A stretch of 64,000 bases of DNA from NCBI GenBank assembly GCA_016720705.1, contig JADKKB010000007.1, positions 2,232,001-2,296,000 of the forward strand. The letters are read 5' to 3'. The translations under genes were made by a program, and so were the position numbers. A model generated the notes under the pieces. The model was not told where the DNA came from. It saw only the letters and a list, made by a program, of their open reading frames with translations, and did not search any database. Below, piece by piece: positions 9,232 to 18,238 of this stretch; position 1 is the first letter of the stretch, and every line of letters starts with the position of its first letter. This stretch comes from Chloracidobacterium sp. GTDB lineage: Bacteria > Acidobacteriota > Blastocatellia > Pyrinomonadales > Pyrinomonadaceae.

Positions 9232-10224
9232 CTATAAATTTCCGGTCAGATCCTTGTATATATCGCCGCCTGCGAGGTCTTGCATCGCAAGGCTCATACA
9301 GGTTTCGATCTCTGACTCTGACAGTCCGTGGACGCTAGTCAGTTCGTCCCTAAATAGCTGCAATACGCGAGCGTAACTCTTTTCGAGCCAACGCATAACC
9401 GTCGATTCGTGAATTCGTGCGTTCGGGTCCTTATCGCGCGACTGTGACCGACGCTGAAACCAACCGCGAAGCGGAGATGTCTCATTTTCGACCAATTTCG
9501 AGATCTCGCGAAGCTTAAGATTATCGACGTGATAATACAAAAGTAAGAGCCTCTCGTGAGCTTCAAGTGAGGCGAATGCATTTGATAGGGAGGTTACGGT
9601 CGCCTTGCGATAACGGTCACGCGTGATCCCTTCGATCATCGATTCCTCGCCGCCCGACGGTGCCGCGGCAAAATTCGCGTGTGCGGCGCCTTCGCCGACG
9701 TTCTCGGTCATTTCGTCAAGCGAGACCTCATCGTGGCTTGCCCTATGCATATCGACAAGCGAGTGCCAGATCACGGTCCGCAGCCAACCGCGAATCGAGC
9801 CACGGCCGCTATATGTCGCAAACTTCGAAACGCGTTCGCCATCGACAACACGGGTTCCGTACAATTCGCCGTAAACCCAATCGACGACTTCGTCAGCATC
9901 GACTTCGGTTTTTGCCAGATGGCGGGCGACCCGCTCCATATACGAACGGTTTGCGTGATCGAATTCCCACCACGATCTTTCGTTTCCATCAGCGCACGCG
10001 AGAGCTAAAAAGAGATCGTCAGCCTGGATCAAACCCAGAAATTCGCGAACGTCATCCTCACTGGCCGGATCGGTCGAGGCGTCAATAAGGTACTTCTGAG
10101 TTGTGTTATGAAGCGAGGCTCGAAAACGCTCGATCGTTACGCCAAAATTCGGAGAGCTATCACGACAGCGCTCGAATAACTCGAAAGTGACCGAATCGAA
10201 GACTTGTTGGAGATCGTCATTCAT
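9232..10224 (-). CDS. RNA polymerase sigma-70 family (ECF-like) factor
   Basis: 330 residues from ATG 10224 (an in-frame TTG at 10239 is possible). Region 2 features are seen in the middle: KFATYSGRGSIRGWLRTVIWHSLVDMHRA, the core/-10 binding helix of ECF factors. Region 4 lies at about 210-300 (ASLEAHERLLLLYYHVDNLKLREISKLV, then STVMRWLEKSYARVL), with an unusual insertion of about 25 residues (NETSPLRGWFQRRSQSRDKD) inside the helix-turn-helix area. At 330 residues it is much longer than a 190-residue ECF factor, with about 100 N-terminal residues of unknown role. The adjacent zinc anti-sigma-like gene probably controls it. Confidence 0.8.
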   Translation of the reverse strand: MNDDLQQVFDSVTFELFERCRDSSPNFGVTIERFRASLHNTTQKYLIDASTDPASEDDVREFLGLIQADDLFLALACADGNERSWWEFDHANRSYMERVARHLAKTEVDADEVVDWVYGELYGTRVVDGERVSKFATYSGRGSIRGWLRTVIWHSLVDMHRASHDEVSLDEMTENVGEGAAHANFAAAPSGGEESMIEGITRDRYRKATVTSLSNAFASLEAHERLLLLYYHVDNLKLREISKLVENETSPLRGWFQRRSQSRDKDPNARIHESTVMRWLEKSYARVLQLFRDELTSVHGLSESEIETCMSLAMQDLAGGDIYKDLTGNL

Positions 10225-10293
10225 CGCCGAAATACTCAAGATAAACCTGTCACGATATTATAAACAAACTAGTGCGTTCAGCCTAACAATCTA

Positions 10294-12159
10294 TCAGCCG
10301 GCAGTTTCAGGCTCGAGTTCATATCCGGTGGCTGAGGGCTCGGTCGAGAGATGAACGAGTTTCTCCTCCGAATACTGCAACTGATATAGACGCCAATAGA
10401 GGCCGCGATTTGCCAAGAGTTCATTGTGGGTGCCGATCTCCCGCAACTCTCCGTGGTGGAGCACGATGATCCGATCACATTTTTGGATCGTTGAAAGCCG
10501 ATGGGCCACTACCAGCGAGGTTCTGCCGTCCATCACGCGTTCGACAGCATTTTGGATCAACTGTTCCGTTTCGGTATCGATCGAACTTGTTGCCTCGTCG
10601 AGTATCAGGATCTTGGGGTCGAACGCCAGAGCGCGTGCGAATGAGATCAACTGCTTTTGCCCGACCGACAGCCCGGCCCCGCGTTCCTTTACCTCGGCCT
10701 CATAACCGCCGTCGATATTGCGAATAAACTCGTCTGCGTGGACCTCTTTGGCTGCCCACTCCACCCGATCTCGTCCGATCTCGGTGTTGCCGAGCCGAAT
10801 ATTATTCTCGATCGAACCGCTAAAGAGGAATACGTCCTGCAGTACGACCGCAAAGTTCGAACGCAGATCTCTGAGATCCCAATCGCGGACGTCGACGCCG
10901 TCGAGCAAAATGCGCCCTTTCTGCACGTCATAAAATCGCATTATCAGATTGGTGATCGTGGTCTTACCGGAGCCTGTATGCCCGACAAGTGCGACACTCT
11001 CGCCGAGACTGACGGAAAATGAAACGTCGCGGAGCACCCAATCTTCGTCTTTATACGCAAACCAAACGTTTTCAAACTCGATCCGTCCCTCTGCCTTTCC
11101 GGTACGGACGGGCACGCTTGGCGACTCAATTGTGATCTCGCGGTCAAGCAGGATAAATATCCGATGGGCTGCGACGATGGCCGCCTGGAGCACGTTGAAC
11201 TTATCAGAAAGATCCCTGATCGGCTGAAATAGCTGAAGCGAATACTGGATAAACGATGCCAGGATGCCGACCGTCAAGGCCGCCCCTGAGACTGACATCC
11301 CGCGCAGCGTTTCGAAACCAAAGGCAAAAATAACGACTGCGATGCCGATCGCTCCAATAAAATCGACCAGCGGGTAGAAGATCGAATAATAATAGATCGT
11401 CTCAAGATTGGCTTCGCGATAGTCGTCATTGATCTCGCGGAACCGGTGCTGGGCCTTTTTCTCAGCGTTAAACAGCTGCACCGTCTGGGCACCCGAAATA
11501 TACTCCTGAAGAAACGCGTTGAGCTTCGCATTTCGCGTCCGCACTCGGTCAAAGCCGTTTCGGGCGTGCTTTCGAAACCAGTTTGTCGCGGTAAAGAGCA
11601 ACGGCACCGTGATCAGCGACACCAGTGCCAACTTCCAGTCCATCCAGAACATTATCCCTAGGATCGCGATGATGATCACCAGATCGCCAAGGACGTCTAT
11701 CACACCGGAGGTAAAGAGTTCGTTGAGGGCATCGACATCCCCGGTCAGGCGCGTCATCGTCCGCCCGACGGGATATTTGTCGTAATAGGCTACTTCCTGC
11801 TTCTGAAGTTTGGTGTAGAGTTCGGTCCGTAGATCGAACATCACCTTTTGGCCGACTTTATTTAGCAGGATCTCCTGAACATAAGAGAAAATGAAGCGTA
11901 GCAAAAACACACCGAAAAAGGCTAAGGCAAAGAGCCATATCCCATCGATGCGTTTCGGTTCGATAAAATCATCGACAGCCATCTTGGTGAAATATGGCTG
12001 GGTACTGATCAGGATATTAGTAAGTAGCGTTAAGGAAAGTGCAGCGGCGGCCAACCGCCAATACGGCTTGAGATATCTAAAGAGACGGCCAGCTACGCGA
12101 AAGTCGTACGTTTTGCCGATCTCGTCCTCTTCGTGATATTTTTTGGCCTCATCTGACAT
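10294..12159 (-). CDS. ABC exporter, fused permease/ATPase (MsbA/MdlB-like)
   Basis: 621 residues from the ATG at 12159; a longer open frame to 12417 runs through the divergent neighbour and is rejected. The N-terminal transmembrane domain (about 40-330) has six helices. The nucleotide-binding domain shows Walker A (VGHTGSGKTT), Q-loop (VVLQDVFLFSG), signature (LSVGQKQ), Walker B (ILILDEATSS) and H-loop (VVAHRLST). It would work as a dimer in the inner membrane exporting lipid, drug or peptide; the substrate is not readable. It is divergent from the SpoIIM-like gene with 70 bases between the starts. Confidence 0.93.
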   Translation of the reverse strand: MSDEAKKYHEEDEIGKTYDFRVAGRLFRYLKPYWRLAAAALSLTLLTNILISTQPYFTKMAVDDFIEPKRIDGIWLFALAFFGVFLLRFIFSYVQEILLNKVGQKVMFDLRTELYTKLQKQEVAYYDKYPVGRTMTRLTGDVDALNELFTSGVIDVLGDLVIIIAILGIMFWMDWKLALVSLITVPLLFTATNWFRKHARNGFDRVRTRNAKLNAFLQEYISGAQTVQLFNAEKKAQHRFREINDDYREANLETIYYYSIFYPLVDFIGAIGIAVVIFAFGFETLRGMSVSGAALTVGILASFIQYSLQLFQPIRDLSDKFNVLQAAIVAAHRIFILLDREITIESPSVPVRTGKAEGRIEFENVWFAYKDEDWVLRDVSFSVSLGESVALVGHTGSGKTTITNLIMRFYDVQKGRILLDGVDVRDWDLRDLRSNFAVVLQDVFLFSGSIENNIRLGNTEIGRDRVEWAAKEVHADEFIRNIDGGYEAEVKERGAGLSVGQKQLISFARALAFDPKILILDEATSSIDTETEQLIQNAVERVMDGRTSLVVAHRLSTIQKCDRIIVLHHGELREIGTHNELLANRGLYWRLYQLQYSEEKLVHLSTEPSATGYELEPETAG

Positions 12160-12229
12160 AGGGTAAGATTCGATTTTAGATTTGGGACTTGCGAATGGCA
12201 ATACGCCGTCGCATAATTCGCCAAAGGCA

Positions 12230-13237
12230 ATGAATCGATTTCTCGACGACAAGAAGAATAATTGGCAACGGCTCGAGGACCTTTTGTCGATGATGAGCGG
12301 CGTCGGCCTCCGCGGTTTATCGAGGGCCGAGGTGCGCGAATTTGGCGAACTGTATCGCCGTGCCGCGGCGGATCTGGCAATTGCCCGCTCGGAAACGCGC
12401 GATCCGAAATTGATCAATTATCTGAATAGCCTTGTGATCAGGGCTCACGGCCGCATATACCGCTCCGAGAGTGATGGCGTCGGGACGATCCGAAAGTTCT
12501 TTACACTTGAGTTTCCAAGGGCGTTTAGAGCGAATTGGAAATATATGGCGCTTGCGTTCGGGGTGTTTGCCGCGTTCGCCTTATTCGGTTTTATCGCGAC
12601 GTGGGTCGATGTTGATTTTACGCATTTTGTCGCACTTTCCGGCGTAACTGATGAGATCAGGGCAAATAATCAATGGTGGAGTTCGCTCAACGAAGCCAAT
12701 CAGGTCGGGGCAAGTCAGATAATGTCGAACAACATTATCGTTACGTTTCGCGTTTTTGCTTTCGGGGCATTTTTTGGCGTCGGGGCGTTTTATGACCTTG
12801 CGTTTGAGGGAGCGAGGCTTGGCAGCGTTTTCGCGGCCTGCTATCAGATCGACCCTGCATTCGGAAATGCACTCGCAAGCTTTGTGGTCGGCCACGGCGT
12901 GATCGAGCTGTCGTGCATATTCTTTTGCGGCGGTGCCGGTATGATGATCGGATACGCAATGATCGATCCCGGCGACCTGACCAGAGCCCAAGCACTTAAG
13001 AAAAAAGGCGTCGAGGCGGCCAAGATCGTCATTGGTTGTGCTTGCCTACTTGTAATCGCCGGTACGATCGAAGGGTTTCTCTCGCCGTCGGCACTGCCGC
13101 CGGGCATTAAGATCGCGACCGGCGTATTATCCGGAATTGTGATGTACAGCTACCTGATACTCGTGGGGCGTATACCCGCCGATGACGAGATCAGAGCGGG
13201 GCAAGATCGCCCGATACAAGTTGCCATCGCCGCGTAG
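12230..13237 (+). CDS. Stage II sporulation protein M (SpoIIM/DUF95) family membrane protein
   Basis: 335 residues from ATG 12230 (a TTG at 12182 is less likely). A cytosolic N-terminus (MNRFLDDKKNNWQRLEDLL, then GLRGLSRAEVREFGELYRRAAADLA) matches the start of SpoIIM/DUF95 proteins. At least five hydrophobic helices follow (about 105-125, 175-200, 225-260, 275-295 and 300-320). In non-sporulating bacteria these proteins are often neighbours of DUF58 and RDD genes and their function is unknown; a DUF58 gene lies 5 kb away here. Membrane topology is clear from composition, but no function can be named. Confidence 0.8.
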   Translation: MNRFLDDKKNNWQRLEDLLSMMSGVGLRGLSRAEVREFGELYRRAAADLAIARSETRDPKLINYLNSLVIRAHGRIYRSESDGVGTIRKFFTLEFPRAFRANWKYMALAFGVFAAFALFGFIATWVDVDFTHFVALSGVTDEIRANNQWWSSLNEANQVGASQIMSNNIIVTFRVFAFGAFFGVGAFYDLAFEGARLGSVFAACYQIDPAFGNALASFVVGHGVIELSCIFFCGGAGMMIGYAMIDPGDLTRAQALKKKGVEAAKIVIGCACLLVIAGTIEGFLSPSALPPGIKIATGVLSGIVMYSYLILVGRIPADDEIRAGQDRPIQVAIAA

Positions 13238-13247
13238 TTTGGAGCTG

Positions 13248-13688
13248 TTAGCACATATTGTGCGGCTTGGGTTTTCGGACACGCGTAAACCTGACGAAGC
13301 TTTTGGCATCACCGTCCGTTATCGTCAAAACGCCATCTACGAGCGTGAATCTGTCTGATGACCTCAGTGTCTCGTAAAATGTGCGTTCAAACGACATTAG
13401 AGGCTCTTCACAAGCCATCATTGTCGAAAAGATCTCGCTGATCTGCAGTTTACCTTCGGCAAATGAATAGCTACCGCCGTACACATTGCATCCCGAAAGC
13501 CCGCCGATCTTGCCCTCGCTATCGATGTTGAGCGTGATCAGTTCTTTGCTGATCGGATCGGCGATCTTCTGCCCAAACTTATAACTATCGAGTTTCCATT
13601 TGCCCACCGGAAGCGACTCGGCAAACGCTGTGACAGCTAATCCAAGGACGATCGTGAAAAGTGCGGCGGTTTTAAGAAAGGTATTCAT
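13248..13688 (-). CDS. Secreted META-domain (HslJ-like) protein
   Basis: 146 residues from ATG 13688, which has GAGG eight bases upstream; an in-frame TTG at 13700 is the alternative. A signal peptide (about 1-23, ending TAFAES) leads into one META domain: LPVGKWKLDSYKFG, KIGGLSGCNVYGGSYSF, ISEIFSTMMACEEPLMSFE and FTLVDGVLTITD. The two cysteines (GCN and MACEE) are the conserved pair of this family and probably form a disulphide in the periplasm. HslJ-type proteins are linked to heat or novobiocin resistance, but the mechanism is unknown. It converges on the SpoIIM-like gene with only 10 bases between stops. Confidence 0.87.
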   Translation of the reverse strand: MNTFLKTAALFTIVLGLAVTAFAESLPVGKWKLDSYKFGQKIADPISKELITLNIDSEGKIGGLSGCNVYGGSYSFAEGKLQISEIFSTMMACEEPLMSFERTFYETLRSSDRFTLVDGVLTITDGDAKSFVRFTRVRKPKPHNMC

Positions 13689-13760
13689 ATCATTCCTCAA
13701 CGGTGAAATATCACCGCTCTAACTTGAAGAACGAATATGGTGCGGGCGACTTGCAGCGGC

Positions 13761-14510
13761 CTAGATCGAAATGCTCTCAGCCGAGGCGATCGCGACGCCA
13801 AAGGCCTTTTGGGCCGATGATCGAATCATTTGCGCGTTGCCGGTAGTCAGAAACGTGTCGCCGCCGGACAATGGCATTCCCGCACTGCGGACGATCTCGA
13901 CCATCTCCGCCGCGGGATCGATAAATATGGTTTGGGGCGAAACGAGTTGCCGGAGCAAGGGCGTGATCGCGGGGTAGTGAGTGCACGCGAGCAGTATATG
14001 TGAGCAGTTTTTTAGCGGTGCGAGGATGCGTTTTGCCTCGCCGCGTAACGTCTCGGATACAACGTCTCCGCTTTCGATCAGTGCCGAGAGCGGTTGGGCG
14101 ATCCGCTGTTTCACTTCGATATTCTGAGCCTTAAGTAAACGCCTATACACGCCCGAGACAACCGTCCGACGACCGCCGATAAGCCCGAGCTTTGTAGGCT
14201 TCAGTTTAGCCGCCATTTTAGTCGCGGGTACGATCACTCCGTCGACCGGTATTGCGTGGTCCGCCAGATGCGGGATCGCGGTGCTCGCCGCGTTACAGCC
14301 GATGATGATGTGTGTGACACCGCGACCTTTCAGATATTCGATCACGGAATCAAGACGTGCGGTAAGCTCAGGCCGAGACATTTTGCCGTACGGCGTCGCC
14401 CCGGTATCGGACAAGTATGTCACCGGAACGTCGCCGATCTGCTCCTTGATGAGCTTATAGATACTGACTCCGCCGATACCCCAATCGATTATTCCCAACC
14501 TGCCGGCCAT
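13761..14510 (-). CDS. murI: Glutamate racemase (Asp/Glu racemase superfamily)
   Basis: 249 residues from ATG 14510, preceded by GAGGG; this start leaves a 10-base gap to the upstream gene. Both catalytic cysteines are present: Cys72 in IIIGCNAAS and Cys176 in ILLACTHYP, along with SDTGATPYG. It would make D-glutamate for peptidoglycan. Unusually, the N-terminal motif reads IDWGIGG where MurI normally has DSGxGG, so the conserved Ser is Trp, and GCNAAS replaces GCNTAS. This could mean altered substrate range. A related amino-acid racemase of the superfamily is the alternative. Confidence 0.78.
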   Translation of the reverse strand: MAGRLGIIDWGIGGVSIYKLIKEQIGDVPVTYLSDTGATPYGKMSRPELTARLDSVIEYLKGRGVTHIIIGCNAASTAIPHLADHAIPVDGVIVPATKMAAKLKPTKLGLIGGRRTVVSGVYRRLLKAQNIEVKQRIAQPLSALIESGDVVSETLRGEAKRILAPLKNCSHILLACTHYPAITPLLRQLVSPQTIFIDPAAEMVEIVRSAGMPLSGGDTFLTTGNAQMIRSSAQKAFGVAIASAESISI

Positions 14511-14520
14511 CGTCCCTCGC

Positions 14521-15831
14521 TTATGGATAACTAAGTTTTGCGTCGAGCCCATTCTCGACCGGTCCGCTGTCAAAGGCCACGATGCGCGAGTGCCAGGCCA
14601 TATTGAGTATCTCCATCTTTTGTCCGGGGAAACGGCTTTCGAGATACCATTTCATCTCGTGCTCGGAGCGGATCGGATTGTACTCAAGCATTTTTTTCCA
14701 ATCCGGATGTGCGACTAACTTCTGCAGAGCAGCGTCGAATCCGGAGTTTGCCTTCTGATCCTTCATCGTTCGCAGTTTATCGCCGATCAGCCGCGGATAT
14801 TCGCCGACCGCAACCGGGACGGTGACCATATCAATGATCAGGAACTTGCCGCCCGGCCGCATTACGCGTTTGATCTCAGCCAAAAGCGGGTCCCAATCGA
14901 GATAGCGAAACGACATCAGCGATGTGACGGCATCGAACGAATTATCAGGAAAGGGAAGCACAGGACCGTCGATCTTCTGAAAAGATATGTGCTTATTTTC
15001 GGCATTTTTCAGTTTGGCACGCTCGATGATGCCACCCGACTCGTCCACGCCGATCCCGCTGTTGATGCGGTCGCGCAGGGCGTAGAGCAGAGCTCCGTTG
15101 CCGCACCCGATGTCGAGCATATCGACTGCTCCGTTCGGCAAATGCTCATTCAGCCATTTCCATTCGGCCTGCCGCACTCGAATATCCTGAAATGCGGCGT
15201 CGTAGAGTTCGGCGACGTGATCATACGATGTGTCGCCGTCGGGCGGACGCGGCTCAAATCGCTTCATTTTCTCAGCGGGCATAAAGCCAAGCCGCTTTTT
15301 TGCCGACGCGACAAAGCCGTGTGATTTACGGCCCTTGCAACCTATCGTATAGAGTTTGCCGTCGGCTTTGTCGCCGACCGAAACGTATTTTTCGCTGTTG
15401 CGTGAAAATGTGGTGTACCAAAAAAAGCCGTATGTCGGAATGTTGAAAGTGCGGGCAAAGAACGGTGCAAACCATCGTGCCGAACGGCAGCAAAAGAAGT
15501 ATGCTGACGCGTCCTCGGCAAACGGGATCTCCATTTGTTCCCATTCATACGGTGAGAACTGTTCGGGAAAGGCAACGGTACCGTACATTGGGCCGTACAT
15601 CCCGGAATGGCCGACAAAATGAAACTCCTTAATGAGTTTGTCGGCATCCTTGATCTCCGCAATTGCCTGTAGGATATCGCGTTTGCTCTCGACGGCACGC
15701 GTAATGATCTCACCGTTAAACCCCGCCTCGCGTTTCTCGTCAGCGAGGGTTTGGGCTACGACCGGAAATTGGTGGCCGCCAAGGCGGTATTTGGTGGTGT
15801 AGATCACCAAAATTACTTGATCGGTTGGCAT
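14521..15831 (-). CDS. Two-domain protein: putative caspase-like N-terminus plus SAM-dependent methyltransferase
   Basis: 436 residues. The C-terminal part (about 205-350) is a class I methyltransferase with motif I VDMLDIGCGNGALLYAL, an acidic GVDESGG loop and motif IV/V LPFPDNSFDAVTSLMSFRYL, of the Methyltransf_11 type. Residues 1-190 are a separate alpha/beta domain: VILVIYTT, then FHFVGHSGMYG (His75), then AYFFCCRSARWFAPF (Cys114/Cys115). Strand-His-Gly and strand-Cys spacing is that of caspase/CHAT-like cysteine peptidases, but this is my inference from pattern only. It sits directly upstream of murI in the same direction. The methylated substrate is unknown. Confidence 0.75.
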   Translation of the reverse strand: MPTDQVILVIYTTKYRLGGHQFPVVAQTLADEKREAGFNGEIITRAVESKRDILQAIAEIKDADKLIKEFHFVGHSGMYGPMYGTVAFPEQFSPYEWEQMEIPFAEDASAYFFCCRSARWFAPFFARTFNIPTYGFFWYTTFSRNSEKYVSVGDKADGKLYTIGCKGRKSHGFVASAKKRLGFMPAEKMKRFEPRPPDGDTSYDHVAELYDAAFQDIRVRQAEWKWLNEHLPNGAVDMLDIGCGNGALLYALRDRINSGIGVDESGGIIERAKLKNAENKHISFQKIDGPVLPFPDNSFDAVTSLMSFRYLDWDPLLAEIKRVMRPGGKFLIIDMVTVPVAVGEYPRLIGDKLRTMKDQKANSGFDAALQKLVAHPDWKKMLEYNPIRSEHEMKWYLESRFPGQKMEILNMAWHSRIVAFDSGPVENGLDAKLSYP

Positions 15832-15840
15832 TATCAGCTT

Positions 15841-16356
15841 TTATTTTATGAACTTAAATGACGCGAGAAATTTTTCGCGATCGGGCGATTTATTGGTAAC
15901 AGCGACCGCCGAAGTTAGCGAATATATCTTGCCGTCCTTCTTATATATCCGGCAATCCATCAGACCGTCGATAGCGCCGAGTTTTGCCGAAGCCTGAAAT
16001 GATCGTCCCGGGGCGGTGCCGGATTTAGCCGACGTGCCGGAGATGAGCGTACTATTCATTCCTTCGATCAGGCCGTTTTGAAAAGCTTCCAACAAAGTAT
16101 CATCGTCCGCCGGGCCCTTCGGGATCATGGTAACCGAAACATTGTAATAGATACTATCTGCCGAACATTCGAAGTAAGTCTGCAGCTGAGGGTTCTCCGG
16201 CGTGCCGACATTCTCGGTCGATGATTCTATTTCACACGGTACCAGGACACTGAAATTTTCTTTGGCGGACTTGAATTCTTTCCATTGACCTTGGGCATTT
16301 GCAGCGGCAAAAAGCGACAGGACAAGTATCAGCAGAAAAGGAAGTTTGAGCTTCAT
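15841..16356 (-). CDS. Secreted hypothetical protein
   Basis: 171 residues with a clear signal peptide (1-21, ending AAANAQ). The mature part opens with QWKEFKSAKENFSVLVPCE, a Phe-x-Val-x-Pro-type strand seen in PsbP/DUF1795-like periplasmic proteins, and ends FLASFKFIK. Three cysteines (VPCE, FECS, MDCR) could include one disulphide. No catalytic motif is visible. It sits 10 bases upstream of the two-domain methyltransferase start, so it may share its transcript. Function unknown. Confidence 0.7.
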   Translation of the reverse strand: MKLKLPFLLILVLSLFAAANAQGQWKEFKSAKENFSVLVPCEIESSTENVGTPENPQLQTYFECSADSIYYNVSVTMIPKGPADDDTLLEAFQNGLIEGMNSTLISGTSAKSGTAPGRSFQASAKLGAIDGLMDCRIYKKDGKIYSLTSAVAVTNKSPDREKFLASFKFIK

Positions 16357-16439
16357 ATTTTTATTTGCGAAAACGGCAAAGCGGCGATGGCCCGTCTCTT
16401 GCCAAATTGATCAGTATTAACGACCGAGGCGTTGCACGG

Positions 16440-18188
16440 TCATACGGTTTCGCCTCGGCTAACTCTCTCGATGCGGTGAACCTTGTCGAGGTAGCTTTTG
16501 GCTGATTCGGATTGAAACATTTCGCGATCCTCTTCGTGGTCCGTGACCGGTTCGAGTGCGGTATCCATATATGTTAACCGATCAGGATCCTTGCGGACGC
16601 GCATATAGATCAGCCTAATTCGAATATAGAGCGATATCCACCTAAATTGTCGGCGGAGAGTCCCGGCCAGATATTTTGGATAAAAGGTCAAAGGGCTCTC
16701 GATACCAAGACCGGAGCGTCGATTTTTGCGCGACTTTATTCTCAAAAATCCACCCTCGAGCGGATGAATGCCCTCAATGTGTATGCAGCCCTTGAACCAA
16801 ACGATAAAGAACATCGTCTTGCCGGGACTTGTGCCGGTCGCGATGCAGCGACGGAGCACGGTTTCCACGTGTTCGTCGGTGTAATAGGTTTCCCACGCCT
16901 TTCGATAGGTATCACGCAATTCGGTTCGCGACATTATCGCGTGGTCGGTAACGTCGTGATTGAGGTCGTATTTATTGAGGTCCTCGTCCATCGCGATGCC
17001 GGCTTCGTGTAGTCTTTTGTGATCCTCCGAGCCGGGCAGCGGTGTGAGGTAAAAGAACTCAAGCATATCGACGGGCAGTTCGCGTTTGATTATCTCAATG
17101 TCGCTGATGATCGACTCGGGCGTGTCACCCGGAAAGCCCAGAATGTATCCGCAATACGTAACGATACCGGCGTGTTTCCACGCGAGCAGCATCTGGCGGT
17201 AATCCGTGATCTTGTTTTGCCGCTTTTTGGCACCGAGCAGGCTGTCAGGATTGATATTTTCAAGGCCTATGAAGACACGTTTGATACCCGCCCTTTTTGC
17301 CTTTTCAATAAAGTTCGGCAGTTTATGACAAAGGGTATCCACCTGGATAATAAAACTGATCTTCAGTTTTTCGACCTCGCGGAGTTCGATCAGTTTGTCG
17401 AGGATGATCTCCCAATCCTTGTTGCGGGCAAAATTGTCATCGGTGATAAAAAACGAGTGAAGACCCTGAGCGACATTGGCCCTGACGATGGTTTCAATGT
17501 CGGCAGGCGATCGGCGGCGGGATTTGCGGCCCTGGACATTTATGATCGTACAGAACGAACACGCGAAAGGACAGCCGCGTCCGGCGTCAAAGCTGGTGGT
17601 CGCACCGGCGGTGAGGTGCACGCGCTCGGCCGGCAGCAGCGGCGAGGCGACGCCCTCAATATTGGGCAGATCGTCCATAAAGTTATAGACGGGCTGGAGT
17701 TCGTTGTTATGAGCATCGATCAGCACCTGGCCGAGGCGGCCTTCGGCCTCGCCGGCGAAAAGCGAGACGCCGATATCGAGTGCCTTTTGGACATAAGGAT
17801 CACGTTCCTTTAGCATCGCCATCGTACCGGAAACGTGAAATCCGCCGATACCGACCTTGATACCGCGTTCTCGAAGCGGACGGGCGAGGTCGAGAGCCCT
17901 CGGAAATTGATTGGATTGCACGCCCACGAGCATCACCATTCCATCATCTGCACTCTCGATAAGTGCGGCGATGTCACTGATGTGGATCACCGTATTCGTT
18001 TCGTCAAAAGCGTGGATATCGATATCGACATCAGCACCGAGGACACTCTGTTGAGCACACTCGAGCGAGAGACCATACAGCGCGGCCAGCGAATTAGACG
18101 GAATGGCGGATCGAAACCATTGGATCACATATCCGTCATCATCGTAATGCGAAGGTTTGATCAATACTAGACTAAATCGCTTTTTCAT
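16440..18188 (-). CDS. B12-binding-domain radical SAM protein
   Basis: 582 residues. The N-terminal half (about 1-170) has a cobalamin-binding-like Rossmann layout (MVMLVGVQSNQFPRAL, then GIKVGIGGFHVSG). The radical SAM core starts at Cys206-x3-Cys210-x2-Cys213 (GCPFACSFC), the ligand set of the 4Fe-4S cluster, and continues with FFITDDNFARNK and RVFIGLENINPDSL. The C-terminal 130 residues are basic and may touch membrane. Class B-type enzymes methylate unreactive carbons or rebuild lipids, as in hopanoid or bacteriochlorophyll pathways; the substrate here is not readable. It is divergent from nothing and lies 50 bases downstream of the DUF58 gene. Confidence 0.88.
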   Translation of the reverse strand: MKKRFSLVLIKPSHYDDDGYVIQWFRSAIPSNSLAALYGLSLECAQQSVLGADVDIDIHAFDETNTVIHISDIAALIESADDGMVMLVGVQSNQFPRALDLARPLRERGIKVGIGGFHVSGTMAMLKERDPYVQKALDIGVSLFAGEAEGRLGQVLIDAHNNELQPVYNFMDDLPNIEGVASPLLPAERVHLTAGATTSFDAGRGCPFACSFCTIINVQGRKSRRRSPADIETIVRANVAQGLHSFFITDDNFARNKDWEIILDKLIELREVEKLKISFIIQVDTLCHKLPNFIEKAKRAGIKRVFIGLENINPDSLLGAKKRQNKITDYRQMLLAWKHAGIVTYCGYILGFPGDTPESIISDIEIIKRELPVDMLEFFYLTPLPGSEDHKRLHEAGIAMDEDLNKYDLNHDVTDHAIMSRTELRDTYRKAWETYYTDEHVETVLRRCIATGTSPGKTMFFIVWFKGCIHIEGIHPLEGGFLRIKSRKNRRSGLGIESPLTFYPKYLAGTLRRQFRWISLYIRIRLIYMRVRKDPDRLTYMDTALEPVTDHEEDREMFQSESAKSYLDKVHRIERVSRGETV

Positions 18189-18238
18189 TATTACCGAAAT
18201 AATATAATGGCTTTATCGTCAAAACAAACAAACTATTA

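Noticed and set aside
12160..12417. 86-codon N-terminal extension of the ABC exporter
   Set aside because: It overlaps the divergent SpoIIM-like gene and is rich in Arg/Ser; ATG 12159 begins the conserved protein.
17019..17813. 264-codon open frame on the plus strand
   Set aside because: Entirely antisense to the radical SAM gene, whose motifs are complete; the frame shows no family features and arises from codon bias.
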